Part shown: in pieces, positions 49,947 through 58,540 of the stretch
Layout of the letters: each line of letters opens with the position of its first letter
Numbering within the stretch: position 1 is the first letter of the stretch
Assembly (NCBI GenBank): GCA_964344335.1
Contig: CAYFMW010000004.1
Span: 1-64,000, forward strand
Length of the DNA: 64,000 bases
Direction: 5' to 3'
Origin: RUG11894 sp964344335
GTDB lineage: Bacteria; Bacillota; Clostridia; Peptostreptococcales; Anaerovoracaceae
The notes under the pieces: model-generated
The model's database searches: none
What the model was told of the DNA's origin: nothing
The model's input: only the letters and a program-made list of their open reading frames with translations
Position numbers and translations under genes: made by a program

Positions 49947-51071
49947 TCATTTTGCTCCGTGGTACTGATAGTAGCAACTTTCTATACGACCGTTGTAGAG
50001 CTTTCGGCGTCTGTCGGCCTTCCTTCCGAATTTTTTTTCGAAGTCCTTGTCCGCGCTGATCAAAAAGAGCGACCAGTCCGGATTCAGTTTATAGATATTT
50101 TTGAGCGCGAGGTATATCGAATCAAGTTCTTCCTTCTCTCCGACCCTTATGCCGTATGGCGGATTCGTGATTATCATCCCTCGTTTGCCCTCCGCCTTGA
50201 ATTTTTGTAGCGCTTGCTGCGAAAATTCTATCATATCGTCCACGCCGGCTTCTATGGCGTTCTCGCGGGCGGCATTCAGGGCTCTCTTGTCGCTGTCGGA
50301 GGCGTAAATCACTGTATTCTCCGGCTCCCTTATGGCTTCGAAGGCAGCCTTGCGCTCTTCTTTCCAAATGTCTCGGGGTATCAGATTCCATCCCTCGGCG
50401 GCGAAGCTGCGCGAGAGCCCGGGCGCAATATTCTTTGCAAGCATTGCGGCTTCGATGGCGATGGTTCCTGAGCCGCACATCGGGTCTGCCATTATTCGTC
50501 CTTCTCTAAAAAAGGAGAGTTGGACCAACGCAGCCGCGAGGGTTTCCTTAATAGGCGCCTCGACATCCCGAACTCTATAGCCTCTCTTGTGCAGGCCCGC
50601 TCCGGAACTGTCGACGAGCAGCAGACATTTATCTCTTTGCATCATAAATCTGACGCTATACTCGGCACCCGTCTCCGGAAGAACTTCAATTCCGTAATGC
50701 CCTCCCAGCCTCTTTGCCATTGCCTTCTTTACTATGGACTGGCAGGCGGGGACGGAGTGAAGGGTGGATTTCATGCTGCTTCCTTCCACCGTGAATTTCC
50801 CGTCCAGAGGGATGAGCTTCTCCCAGGCTACCCTGAGGCTGCCCTGAAATAGTTCTTCGAAGCTCTTCGCTTCAAATTCCGCCATCTTAAGGTAAACTCT
50901 GTCCGCGCAACGCAGATGCAGGTTGGAGCGCACTATAGCCCGCTCATCCGCAGCGTAGCTTATTCTCCCGTCCGAGGAATCCGTTATTGAGTATCCAAGT
51001 GCCTCTATTTCTCTTTTAACCACGGCTTCGAGCCCGAAGGCGGAAGTCGCGGTGAGTTCCAATATTCCCAT
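49947..51071 (-). CDS. THUMP-domain class I RNA methyltransferase (RlmL/YpsC-like)
   Basis: A 374-residue S-adenosylmethionine-dependent methyltransferase of the RlmL group. An N-terminal ferredoxin-like/THUMP region (about 1-160) binds RNA. The catalytic domain has DPMCGSGTIAIEAA, SDSDKRALNAARENA and the NPPY motif (TNPPYGIRVG) for N-methylation of guanine or adenine. The likely substrate is 23S rRNA guanine (the m2G2445 position in E. coli). The ATG at 51071 has GGAGGAAAG upstream; 96 further in-frame codons upstream have no family similarity and no ribosome binding site. Confidence 0.87.
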   Translation of the reverse strand: MGILELTATSAFGLEAVVKREIEALGYSITDSSDGRISYAADERAIVRSNLHLRCADRVYLKMAEFEAKSFEELFQGSLRVAWEKLIPLDGKFTVEGSSMKSTLHSVPACQSIVKKAMAKRLGGHYGIEVLPETGAEYSVRFMMQRDKCLLLVDSSGAGLHKRGYRVRDVEAPIKETLAAALVQLSFFREGRIMADPMCGSGTIAIEAAMLAKNIAPGLSRSFAAEGWNLIPRDIWKEERKAAFEAIREPENTVIYASDSDKRALNAARENAIEAGVDDMIEFSQQALQKFKAEGKRGMIITNPPYGIRVGEKEELDSIYLALKNIYKLNPDWSLFLISADKDFEKKFGRKADRRRKLYNGRIESCYYQYHGAK

Positions 51072-51082
51072 CTTTCCTCCTT

Positions 51083-51099
51083 GCGCCGTCCGGCGGCGC
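51083..51099 (-). promoter_or_regulatory. GC-rich hairpin in the rlmL-like 5' leader
   Basis: GCGCCG/CGGCGC arms around CCGGA in the untranslated leader, directly before the ribosome binding site. Function unknown. Confidence 0.4.
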
Positions 51100-51111
51100 T
51101 CTGTCAAAATG

Positions 51112-51139
51112 ATTTTAACACATGGAAGCATTTTGTTAA
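51112..51139 (-). promoter_or_regulatory. promoter of the rlmL-like gene
   Basis: On the minus strand TTAACA (51134-51139), 16 bases, then TAAAAT (51112-51117) preceded by TG as an extended -10. The remaining 240 bases up to the PFOR promoter hold no supported gene. Confidence 0.6.
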
Positions 51140-51376
51140 ATCCGCAAGAGCAGGGCGGGGATATCTCCCGGGACTCATCGTTTTGTACATAAGTCGATAT
51201 ATTCACAAGCTCGTCGCCCTGTTCGGCAGTGGAAGAAGCGGGAGTATAAAACCGAAAATTTACTTGTTCCTTATACTTTTTTGATAGATAAGTCCCGTCT
51301 GCATCTGTTTTAGTAATCGATAATTCGGAAATCTTTGAAAAAATGCAAAAAATCTCCACCTAAGCCACGGATTTGG

Positions 51377-51404
51377 TTGTATTTTTGTGTGTTTGTTATA
51401 TAAT
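51377..51404 (+). promoter_or_regulatory. promoter of the pyruvate:ferredoxin oxidoreductase gene
   Basis: TTGTAT (51377-51382), 16 bases, TATAAT (51399-51404), with a leader of about 65 bases containing the small palindrome ACAATTGT (about 51415). AAAGGAG precedes the ATG. Confidence 0.6.
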
Positions 51405-51476
51405 TTATTTGGTGACAATTGTGTCCCGACAAGTACAGTTTTATAAATCTTAATATAAAGGCAAAGGAGAACATAT

Positions 51477-54400
51477 ATGGCAAAAGTATTTAAGACCATG
51501 GATGGAAACGCCGCAGCGTCGTATGTCTCGTACGCATTTACGGATGTTGCCGCAATCTATCCCATCACCCCTTCCTCGAATATGGCGGAGAATGTCGACG
51601 AGATGGCTGCTCAAGCTGAGAAGAACCTGTTTGGGCAGAGTGTTCGCGTAGTCGAGATGCAGTCCGAGGCCGGAGCGGCGGGAACCGTTCACGGCTCGCT
51701 TACCGCAGGGGCACTCACTACCACTTACACGGCATCTCAGGGCTTGCTGCTCATGATTCCGAATATGTATAAGATAGCAGGCGAGCTGCTTCCCGGAGTA
51801 TTTCATGTAAGCGCCAGAACTCTTGCTACACACGCGCTTTCGATATTTGGCGACCATTCGGATGTAATGGCATGCCGTCAGACGGGCTTTGCGCTGCTCT
51901 GCGCCGGTTCCGTTCAGGAGGTAATGGACCTTGCGGGTGTCGCTCATTTATCGGCAATCAAGGCTAGAGTCCCCTTCCTTCATTTCTTCGACGGATTCCG
52001 TACCTCTCACGAGATACAGAAGATAGAAGTCATCGATTACGAGGTATTCGACAAGCTTCTGGATAAGAAGGCTGTCGAGGAGTTCCGCAAGAGAGGCCTT
52101 TCCCCGAGTCGTCCCGAGGTTCGCGGCACCGCCCAGAACCCGGACATCTTCTTCCAGGCAAGAGAAGCCTCTCAGCCTTATTACGATGCGGTCCCCGGAA
52201 TCGTCGAGGACTACATGAACAAGCTGGGTGAAGTGACCGGAAGAAAGTACAAGCTCTTCGACTATGTCGGAGCTCCCGATGCGGAGTATGTAATCGTCGC
52301 AATGGGCTCGGCCTGCGAGACGATAGAAGAGACAGTCGATTATCTTGTGGCCAAGGGAGAGAAGGTCGGACTAATCAAAGTTCGCCTCTACAGACCCTGG
52401 TCTCCCGAGCATATCAAGGCTGTCATACCCGAGACAGTAAAGAGAATCGCGGTTCTCGACAGAACCAAGGAGCCCGGTGCAATGGGCGATCCTCTCTACA
52501 TGGATATGAAGGCCATGTACTACGATGCGGAAGATGCTCCCATGATTATAGGCGGGCGCTACGGTTTGGGTTCAAAGGATACTACCTCCGGACAGATTGT
52601 CGCGGTTTACGAAAATCTCAAGTCGGAGAAACCGAAGAATCAGTTCACCATCGGAATAGAGGATGATGTAAACAATACTTCGCTTAAGACTGTCGAGGTA
52701 AGCACGGAGCCCGAGGGGACTAAGCGCTGCAAATTCTGGGGTCTGGGCTCCGACGGAACGGTCGGTGCCAACAAGCAGGCCATCAAGATAATAGGCGACA
52801 ATACAGATATGTACGCTCAGGGCTACTTCTCCTACGACTCCAAGAAGAGCGGAGGGATTACCGTTTCCCACCTCAGATTCGGAGATAACCCGATTAAGTC
52901 CACCTATCTTATAAGCGAAGCGGACTTCGTGGCCTGCCACAATCAGGCCTATGTGCACTCCTACGATCTGCTTGCAGGCCTTAAGAAGGGCGGAATATTC
53001 CTTCTCAACTGCAACTGGAGCGATGAGGAACTCGACGGGCATCTGCCTGCTTCCATGAAGAGGTATCTGGCAAAGAACGAGATAAGATTCTACACTATAG
53101 ACGCCACAAAGATTGCGACCAGGATAGGTCTGGGCAACAGAATCAACATGATAATGCAGTCCGCTTTCTTCGCGCTTACTAATGTCATCCCTGTCGAGGA
53201 TGCCGAGAAGTATCTGAAGGAATCCGTGGAGGAAGCCTATGGACGTCAGGGCGAAAAGGTAGTCAAGATGAATTGGGCGGCCATAGATGCCGGCAAGATC
53301 GAGTTCAGCAAGGTCGAAGTTCCCGCATCCTGGAAGGATGCCGAGGACTCTGCCGCCGAAGGCGCAAAGAAGCTTCCCGAATTCATTGAAAATATCTTGG
53401 TTCCGATGAGCCGCCAGGAAGGCGATAAGCTGTCCGTATCCGCGTTCAGCGATATGGCGGACGGAACATTCCCGACGGGAACTTCCGCATACGAGAAGCG
53501 CGGAGTCGCTGTGATGGTGCCGAAGTGGCATGCTGAAAACTGCATCCAGTGCAACCAGTGCTCCTTCGTATGCCCGCACGCCACGATCAGACCCTTCCTC
53601 GTGGACGAGGAGGAGGCGAAGAATGCTCCCGAAAGCTTCGAGACTCTTAAAGCTATAGGAAAGGGCATGGAAGGATTAGGATTCAGGATGCAGGTCTCCC
53701 CGCTCGATTGTCTCGGCTGCGGCAACTGCGCGGATATCTGTCCTTCGAAGGTCAAGGCGCTTACAATGGAGCCGCTGGATACACAGCTTTCCGAAGCGGA
53801 GAATTGGGACTTTGCGATGACTCTCAAAGAGAAGGAGCCCATGGCGAAGACTACAGTAAAGGGAAGCCAGTTCGCGCCTCCTTATCTGCAGTTCTCCGGC
53901 GCATGCGCGGGCTGCGGAGAGACACCTTATGTAAAGGTCGTCACCCAGCTATTCGGAGAAAGAATGATGATTGCGAACGCCACGGGCTGCTCCTCGATCT
54001 GGGGCGGATCCGCGCCTTCGATGCCTTACACTGTAGACCAGAAGGGCAGAGGTCCCGCATGGGCAAACTCGCTCTTCGAGGACAACGCCGAGTTCGGCCT
54101 CGGTATGGCGACAGCGGTTCGTCAGATGAGAGACAAGGTTGCAGATGTAATAGAGGAACTCACAGAGCTTACGGACGATGTCGCCCTGAAGGAAGCCGCA
54201 AAGGCATGGCTTGAGGGCAGAGCCGAGGGCGAAGGCACTTTCGATCGCGCCGAGGCTCTCATGGCTGCTCTTAATGCGGCAAAGTTCAGCGGCAGGGCCG
54301 CGGAGCTCGCAGAAGAGATAAAGGCTAAGGAGGATTATCTGGTCAAGCGGAGCATATGGTGCTTCGGCGGAGACGGATGGTCCTACGATATCGGTTACGG

Positions 54401-54998
54401 CGGGCTGGATCATGTGCTCGCTTCCGGCGAGGATATAAATGTGCTCGTCATGGATACCGAAGTATATTCGAACACGGGCGGTCAGTCTTCGAAGGCTACT
54501 CCCGCGGCAGCCATAGCGAAATTTGCGGCCAGTGGAAAGAAGACCAAGAAGAAGGATCTCGGCATGATGGCGGCGAACTACGGCTATGTGTATGTTGCGC
54601 AGTGCGCGATGGGCGCGGATAAGAATCAGTTCCTCAAGGCGATTCAGGAAGCCGAAAGCTATAAGGGACCCTCACTGATTATCTGCTACGCCCCCTGCAT
54701 CAACCACGGCCTCAAGAGAGGCATGGGCAAGACTCAGGAGAACATGAAGCTCGCGGTCGAATGCGGTTACTGGCAGCTTTACAGATTCAATCCTCTAAAG
54801 AAGGAGGCCGGAGAGAATCCCTTCACGCTTGACAGCAAGGAGCCCACCGGAAACTTCAGAGAGTTCCTGATGGATCAGGTTCGCTACTCATCTCTTAAGA
54901 GCGAATTCCCCGACAGCGCGGAAGCACTGTATCAGAAGGCGGAAAAGGATGCTATGGAGAGAATCGAGGGCTACAAGAAGATGGCCGAAGGAAAGTAG
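51477..54998 (+). CDS. nifJ: pyruvate:ferredoxin (flavodoxin) oxidoreductase
   Basis: An 1173-residue single-chain PFOR that oxidises pyruvate and CoA to acetyl-CoA, CO2 and reduced ferredoxin, the main pyruvate route in anaerobes. Order: domain I pyrimidine-binding (YPITPSSNMAE), domain II, gamma domain, a two-cluster ferredoxin domain with CIQCNQCSFVCPH and CLGCGNCADICP, and the TPP domain with GACAGCGET, GDGWSYDIGYGG and NTEVYSNTGGQ-like metal/TPP motif. Full length for the family. It has its own promoter, no partners, and ends 11 bases before the riboswitch promoter region. Confidence 0.97.
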   Translation: MAKVFKTMDGNAAASYVSYAFTDVAAIYPITPSSNMAENVDEMAAQAEKNLFGQSVRVVEMQSEAGAAGTVHGSLTAGALTTTYTASQGLLLMIPNMYKIAGELLPGVFHVSARTLATHALSIFGDHSDVMACRQTGFALLCAGSVQEVMDLAGVAHLSAIKARVPFLHFFDGFRTSHEIQKIEVIDYEVFDKLLDKKAVEEFRKRGLSPSRPEVRGTAQNPDIFFQAREASQPYYDAVPGIVEDYMNKLGEVTGRKYKLFDYVGAPDAEYVIVAMGSACETIEETVDYLVAKGEKVGLIKVRLYRPWSPEHIKAVIPETVKRIAVLDRTKEPGAMGDPLYMDMKAMYYDAEDAPMIIGGRYGLGSKDTTSGQIVAVYENLKSEKPKNQFTIGIEDDVNNTSLKTVEVSTEPEGTKRCKFWGLGSDGTVGANKQAIKIIGDNTDMYAQGYFSYDSKKSGGITVSHLRFGDNPIKSTYLISEADFVACHNQAYVHSYDLLAGLKKGGIFLLNCNWSDEELDGHLPASMKRYLAKNEIRFYTIDATKIATRIGLGNRINMIMQSAFFALTNVIPVEDAEKYLKESVEEAYGRQGEKVVKMNWAAIDAGKIEFSKVEVPASWKDAEDSAAEGAKKLPEFIENILVPMSRQEGDKLSVSAFSDMADGTFPTGTSAYEKRGVAVMVPKWHAENCIQCNQCSFVCPHATIRPFLVDEEEAKNAPESFETLKAIGKGMEGLGFRMQVSPLDCLGCGNCADICPSKVKALTMEPLDTQLSEAENWDFAMTLKEKEPMAKTTVKGSQFAPPYLQFSGACAGCGETPYVKVVTQLFGERMMIANATGCSSIWGGSAPSMPYTVDQKGRGPAWANSLFEDNAEFGLGMATAVRQMRDKVADVIEELTELTDDVALKEAAKAWLEGRAEGEGTFDRAEALMAALNAAKFSGRAAELAEEIKAKEDYLVKRSIWCFGGDGWSYDIGYGGLDHVLASGEDINVLVMDTEVYSNTGGQSSKATPAAAIAKFAASGKKTKKKDLGMMAANYGYVYVAQCAMGADKNQFLKAIQEAESYKGPSLIICYAPCINHGLKRGMGKTQENMKLAVECGYWQLYRFNPLKKEAGENPFTLDSKEPTGNFREFLMDQVRYSSLKSEFPDSAEALYQKAEKDAMERIEGYKKMAEGK

Positions 54999-55008
54999 GC
55001 ACAACATC

Positions 55009-55037
55009 TTGTGTAGCCTGCTTCCCTGTGATACACT
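55009..55037 (+). promoter_or_regulatory. promoter of the riboswitch transcript
   Basis: TTGTGT (55009-55014), 17 bases, TACACT (55032-55037) with TG one base upstream. It would start RNA a few bases before the cobalamin aptamer. Confidence 0.55.
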
Positions 55038-55054
55038 ATAGCCACAAATCAATA

Positions 55055-55215
55055 TCACTTTGCGTTCCGGAGCAATCCGGCGAAGAGGGAAACCGGTCCG
55101 ATGCCGGTGCGGTCCCGCCACTGTAGTCGCGTAGCGAAGGCGATATCCATTGGGGAAACCCGAGAAGGAGTCCGAGCTGAGACGCGAGAGCCAGGAGACC
55201 TGCGCAGAGTGCAAG
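55055..55215 (+). ncRNA. cobalamin (B12) riboswitch aptamer
   Basis: The conserved core GAGGGAAACCGGT...GATGCCGG, then TGCGGTCCCGCCACTGT, and the B12 box AGCCAGGAGACCTGC (55189-55203) are all present in the right order and spacing. This class binds adenosylcobalamin or related corrinoids and normally switches off B12 uptake, synthesis or B12-independent enzymes. It is followed by a strong hairpin at 55264-55296 as a likely expression platform, and then by a small unknown gene and an SLH surface protein rather than by a known B12 transporter. Ends are approximate. Confidence 0.95.
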
Positions 55216-55263
55216 AGCAACCGACGCGGAAATCGGAATGGCTATATTGCGAGCAGCAAATAC

Positions 55264-55296
55264 GGGCTGTGGAGTACTCCTACTCCACAGCCCTTT
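55264..55296 (+). terminator. expression-platform hairpin of the cobalamin riboswitch
   Basis: Thirteen-base arms GGGCTGTGGAGTA and TACTCCACAGCCC enclose CTCC and are followed by only TTTC. It is the best candidate for ligand-controlled termination; the short T-run leaves open an RNA-stability or antisense role. Confidence 0.65.
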
Positions 55297-55315
55297 CAAA
55301 TGCTTTCCATCCGCA

Positions 55316-55354
55316 GGGATTCCGCGGCAAGATTCCAGACTTGCCCGGAATCCC
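55316..55354 (+). promoter_or_regulatory. second leader hairpin before the 98-residue gene
   Basis: GGGATTCCG-C-GGCAAG pairs with CTTGCC-CGGAATCCC around an eight-base loop. No T-run follows, so it may be an additional regulatory or stabilising element between the riboswitch and the gene. Confidence 0.5.
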
Positions 55355-55403
55355 TGCTCCTTCATAGCTCAGTGTCGATCCGCAACAAATCAGGGAGGGG
55401 AAA

Positions 55404-55700
55404 ATGAGACAGGAATGGTTTGAAAACCCGAAGAATGTTGTTTTTGTCGATTCCGAAGAATTTTTGGATCACTTCGGCTCCGAGACCGGAATACCGAGAC
55501 TCAGGCAGGAAGTCGAGAATTTCTGGCTGCGCCCGAGGCGCGAAGGGATGAGCGTAAGAGGGACGAGGCGAACCACGCTCAAAATGTTAATACCGGATTT
55601 GTATTTCGGAACACAAATCGAAAGAGGAGACAATGTTTGGTTATATATGGGTGAGCAATACCCGGCGTATTGCCTGATGATGTCTTCGGAGTGGCCCTAG
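55404..55700 (+). CDS. unrecognised 98-residue protein in the cobalamin riboswitch transcript
   Basis: An ATG with a strong ribosome binding site (GGGAGGGG) opens a 98-residue frame beginning MRQEWFENPKNVVFVDSEEF and ending SSEWP. There is no signal peptide or membrane helix; the middle is Arg-rich (FWLRPRREG, VRGTRRTT) and aromatic residues are frequent. I do not recognise the family. It is the first gene after the cobalamin riboswitch and is 133 bases upstream of the SLH protein, so both may be corrinoid-regulated. The good ribosome binding site and coding-like composition argue for a real gene, but it could be a decayed fragment. Confidence 0.6.
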   Translation: MRQEWFENPKNVVFVDSEEFLDHFGSETGIPRLRQEVENFWLRPRREGMSVRGTRRTTLKMLIPDLYFGTQIERGDNVWLYMGEQYPAYCLMMSSEWP

Positions 55701-55833
55701 ACTCGAAACTCGCTGAGCGACTTTAAGATATACGCCGCCTTTTGCGCGGATATAAAAGCGACTCGCAATCCGCGATGAGCTCCCGCGGCTCGTCACGGTT
55801 AATTTATATTTAATAGTGAAAGGAAAAATTATT

Positions 55834-57780
55834 ATGAGGAAAATTCTAAGTTTATTGCTCGCGCTGGCCGTGGTTTTGACGGCGGCACCTCTCGCGGCTT
55901 TCGCGGAAGTTCCTGCTGAGATTCCGTTCAGCATCTCCGCGGGCAAGGTCGAAGATTACATAGAGGGAGGTTATAGCTATACAATTTATGGCGATCCGGA
56001 GGCGAAAACTGCAGATCTTTATACAGTCAGCGCAACGCCGGGTGCCGAGTCCGAGGTATTCACTTTTACCGAGGAGAGGATAGCTTACGGCTACGATGCC
56101 GCGGGACAATATGTGTGCTCCTGCGCACCCACAGCGGACGGAAATTATGAAAACGGCGGACAGACCGGAGCTCTCACGGCGGAAGTTAAGCTTCAGAAGG
56201 ACGGCAAGTTCCCGACTTACCTGGTCGTTCAGACTCCCTATACTTCCGATTGGAAGAGCGACACGCTCTATGCGGTCAAGTTCATTCAGGAAGATTCCGA
56301 AAGCGAAGCGGATCCTCAGGGCGCCTTTACATACGGAACACTAATGGAAAACATTGCGGCCGCCTATGCGGATTACGACAATGCCTGGGCCTGCATAAGC
56401 CTTGCGGCATACGGAGCAAAAGCCCCTTCGAAGACATCGGGAAGCGATGTGTCTAAAGCATTGGCAGCCATAGCCGCAAATGCCTCGGAGGAGGAAATAA
56501 AAACCTCACTCGCGGCACTGGCGGAATTCGATGCGAAGAGCGCCTTTGCCGAATATACGGCACCTTATCTTCTGATGGCATATGACGCCTATCCGTCCTA
56601 CGAGCTGAAGGATGTAAAATCGGACAGGGATGCTCTCGTCAGCAAGATAATAGAAGTTCTCTCCAATTTTGAAAATCCCTATTACGACGCGGATTTGGCA
56701 GGTATACTTACTCCGGCTCTGCAGAAGTACTATTTTGCAGAGAAATATTCGGCTAATCTGGGCATAAGCGAAGCCAATTACAACAAAGTTAAAAAAGCGG
56801 TAGACGATGCCTTCGCATGGCTCAGCAAAAACCAGCTTGCCGACGGCAGTTGGACCAGTACCCTCGGCGGGGTTGGAGGTAACACCGAGTCCACCGCCAT
56901 GGTGATAATCGGACTTTCCGCGTACGGTATAGACGCCGACAGCGACGAAAGATTCGTCAAGAACGGTAAGAGCGCTCTTGACGCACTGCTCAGTTTCGCC
57001 TTGAAGGATGCTTCGGGATTCGGTCACGACAATGCAAACACGGGCGACGGTTATGCGACGGAGCAGGGCTTTAGGGCCTTGGTCGCGTATGCGCGCTTTA
57101 AGCAGAGCGGTAAAGCCTTCCATCTTTATATCGACGCAAAGGACTGCAACGAAGTTGTAGCAGCGCCCGAAATGAAGGTCGTACGCGAACCCGAGTTCAG
57201 CGATATCGGGAAGGAGGCCTGGTACGGCAGCTCTGCGATAAAGGCCGCAAGATATGGGCTTTTCAAGGGATATAAGAGGGAAGGCGATGCCCTCTACGAA
57301 TTCAGAGGCCTCGAAGGCATGACCCGCGAGATGTTCGTAACGGTTTTGAGCAACCTGGACACGGCTCTCGGCAGAGAGAAAACTGAAGCAGCAAGCTCGG
57401 GATTTTCCGATGTTGTCGCGGGTGCCTGGTACGAAGGGCCCGTCAACTGGGCATATGCGGAAGGCCTCAGCGCAGGCATGGGTGACAGATTCGGTGTCGG
57501 CCAGAAGTTGACGAGAGAGCAGATGGCAGTATTCGTCTATTCCTATGCGAAGAAGCTCGGTGTGGCCGGTGGAGAAGTCGACTACAGCAAGCTGGACGGC
57601 TTTAAGGATGTGAGCTATGTCTCGTCCTATGCCAGAGAAGCTCTGGCGTGGCTCACCGCAGAAGGCCTGATTTCCGGTCGCGGCGATAATATAATCGCGG
57701 CGCGTGCGGACAGCAAGCGCGCGGAAGTTGCGGCATTCATGGTAAAATGCTACACCTACTTCCTCGACAAAGTTAAGTAA
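55834..57780 (+). CDS. secreted alpha/alpha-toroid protein with three SLH domains
   Basis: A 648-residue surface protein. The ATG at 55834 follows GAAAGGA and gives a clean signal peptide ending AAFA (about residue 23). Residues about 27-155 are beta-type sequence. Residues about 163-430 look like a prenyltransferase/squalene-cyclase-type alpha6/alpha6 toroid with the repeat motif NQLADGSWTSTLGG and STAMVIIGLSAYG. Three S-layer homology domains follow near 453-505, 523-575 and 588-645, which bind pyruvylated wall polymer. The toroid is the fold of the B12 carriers transcobalamin and intrinsic factor. Together with the upstream cobalamin riboswitch this suggests corrinoid binding at the cell surface; that is inference, not shown by residues. 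Confidence 0.8.
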   Translation: MRKILSLLLALAVVLTAAPLAAFAEVPAEIPFSISAGKVEDYIEGGYSYTIYGDPEAKTADLYTVSATPGAESEVFTFTEERIAYGYDAAGQYVCSCAPTADGNYENGGQTGALTAEVKLQKDGKFPTYLVVQTPYTSDWKSDTLYAVKFIQEDSESEADPQGAFTYGTLMENIAAAYADYDNAWACISLAAYGAKAPSKTSGSDVSKALAAIAANASEEEIKTSLAALAEFDAKSAFAEYTAPYLLMAYDAYPSYELKDVKSDRDALVSKIIEVLSNFENPYYDADLAGILTPALQKYYFAEKYSANLGISEANYNKVKKAVDDAFAWLSKNQLADGSWTSTLGGVGGNTESTAMVIIGLSAYGIDADSDERFVKNGKSALDALLSFALKDASGFGHDNANTGDGYATEQGFRALVAYARFKQSGKAFHLYIDAKDCNEVVAAPEMKVVREPEFSDIGKEAWYGSSAIKAARYGLFKGYKREGDALYEFRGLEGMTREMFVTVLSNLDTALGREKTEAASSGFSDVVAGAWYEGPVNWAYAEGLSAGMGDRFGVGQKLTREQMAVFVYSYAKKLGVAGGEVDYSKLDGFKDVSYVSSYAREALAWLTAEGLISGRGDNIIAARADSKRAEVAAFMVKCYTYFLDKVK

Positions 57781-57802
57781 TCGAGCAAATTAGCAGATTA
57801 GA

Positions 57803-57840
57803 AATGCTCCCGGGCCGAGGCTCGGGAGCATTGTTTTAAA
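57803..57840 (+). terminator. intrinsic terminator after the SLH protein gene
   Basis: AATGCTCCCG pairs with CGGGAGCATT around a ten-base loop, followed by GTTTTAAA. Confidence 0.82.
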
Positions 57841-57931
57841 GTATCTGTTATTGATTTATTGAGGCCGGCTACAACTTCTCGTTTCCTCAAATTTAATTTG
57901 CGCAGCTTTGCTTTATTGCGGAAGACTGCCT

Positions 57932-58414
57932 TTATTCTGGCAGGGAAATTTCTTTTTTCAGAACCGCGACTCCTCTTGCCAGTTTTGTCCTGTTTTCCGG
58001 CTGCAGCTTGTATTTAGCGCTTAACTTTTCTCCGAACTTCAGCAGATCTTTTGAATCTCCGGCAAAGAGTTCGAGCTCAACTTCGAGTATGGGGACTTCG
58101 CCCCCGTCGCCTATCATCTTGCCCGTATCTATCGAGAGCTCCATGATGGACGCTCCGTAGTTTATCCTGCATTTTCTGCGCAAAAAGCGCATCTCCAGGA
58201 GGTTCACGAGAGGTTCATCGCCTATGAGCTCCAGAATTTCCCTGCCTTTTTCAAANNNNNNNNNNNNNNNNNNNNNNNNNNNNNNNNNNNNNNNNNNNNN
58301 NNNNNNNNNNNNNNNNNNNNNNNNNNNNNNNNNNNNNNNNNNNNNNNNNNNNNNNTCCCATATGGTATCGGCTATGGATTTATCCGCCGGTACATATTTA
58401 AGTTCAAGTTCCAT
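57932..58414 (-). CDS. CYTH-domain protein (triphosphatase-like), interrupted by assembly gap
   Basis: The minus-strand frame begins MELELKY, the ExExK signature of CYTH (adenylate cyclase IV/thiamine triphosphatase) tunnel enzymes, which act on triphosphates with divalent metals. After a gap of 100 N (58256-58355) the frame continues with FEKGREILELIGDE and ends with EVELELFAGDS, another acidic-strand pair, and KLARGVAVL. The true length is unknown because 100 N is a placeholder; frame continuity across it is an assumption. Substrate could be inorganic triphosphate. It reads toward the SLH gene and is divergent from tig. Confidence 0.65.
   Translation of the reverse strand: MELELKYVPADKSIADTIWXXXXXXXXXXXXXXXXXXXXXXXXXXXXXXXXXXFEKGREILELIGDEPLVNLLEMRFLRRKCRINYGASIMELSIDTGKMIGDGGEVPILEVELELFAGDSKDLLKFGEKLSAKYKLQPENRTKLARGVAVLKKEISLPE
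58256..58355. other. assembly gap (100 N)
   Basis: Exactly 100 undetermined bases, the conventional size for a gap of unknown length. It interrupts the CYTH gene, so both its middle domain and the distance between flanking contigs are unknown. Confidence 0.99.
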
Positions 58415-58467
58415 GTTACCTCCATAAAGCTATTTATTCGGGCGGAAGATATGTTAGCAAACTACAA

Positions 58468-58496
58468 TTGAAATTGCAAGGGAAATATGGTATATT
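58468..58496 (+). promoter_or_regulatory. promoter of tig with an overlapping inverted repeat
   Basis: TTGAAA (58468-58473), 17 bases, TATATT (58491-58496) with TG one base upstream. GGAAATA-TGGTA-TATTTCC (58481-58499) is an inverted repeat over the -10. It is not a CIRCE or CtsR consensus site. Confidence 0.6.
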
Positions 58497-58540
58497 TCCA
58501 TATTGTCTCGGTATGAGAATAATTAAGGAGGATTTGATCG

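Noticed and set aside
51072..51359. N-terminal extension of the RlmL-like protein, or a separate small minus-strand gene
   Set aside because: The segment reads plausibly (for example ITKTDADGTYLSKKYKEQ) but has no ribosome binding site, lies across the predicted promoter of the methyltransferase and is outside the family length.
55101..55423. Several plus-strand frames of 61-88 codons
   Set aside because: They lie inside the cobalamin riboswitch and its hairpins; the conserved RNA explains the sequence.
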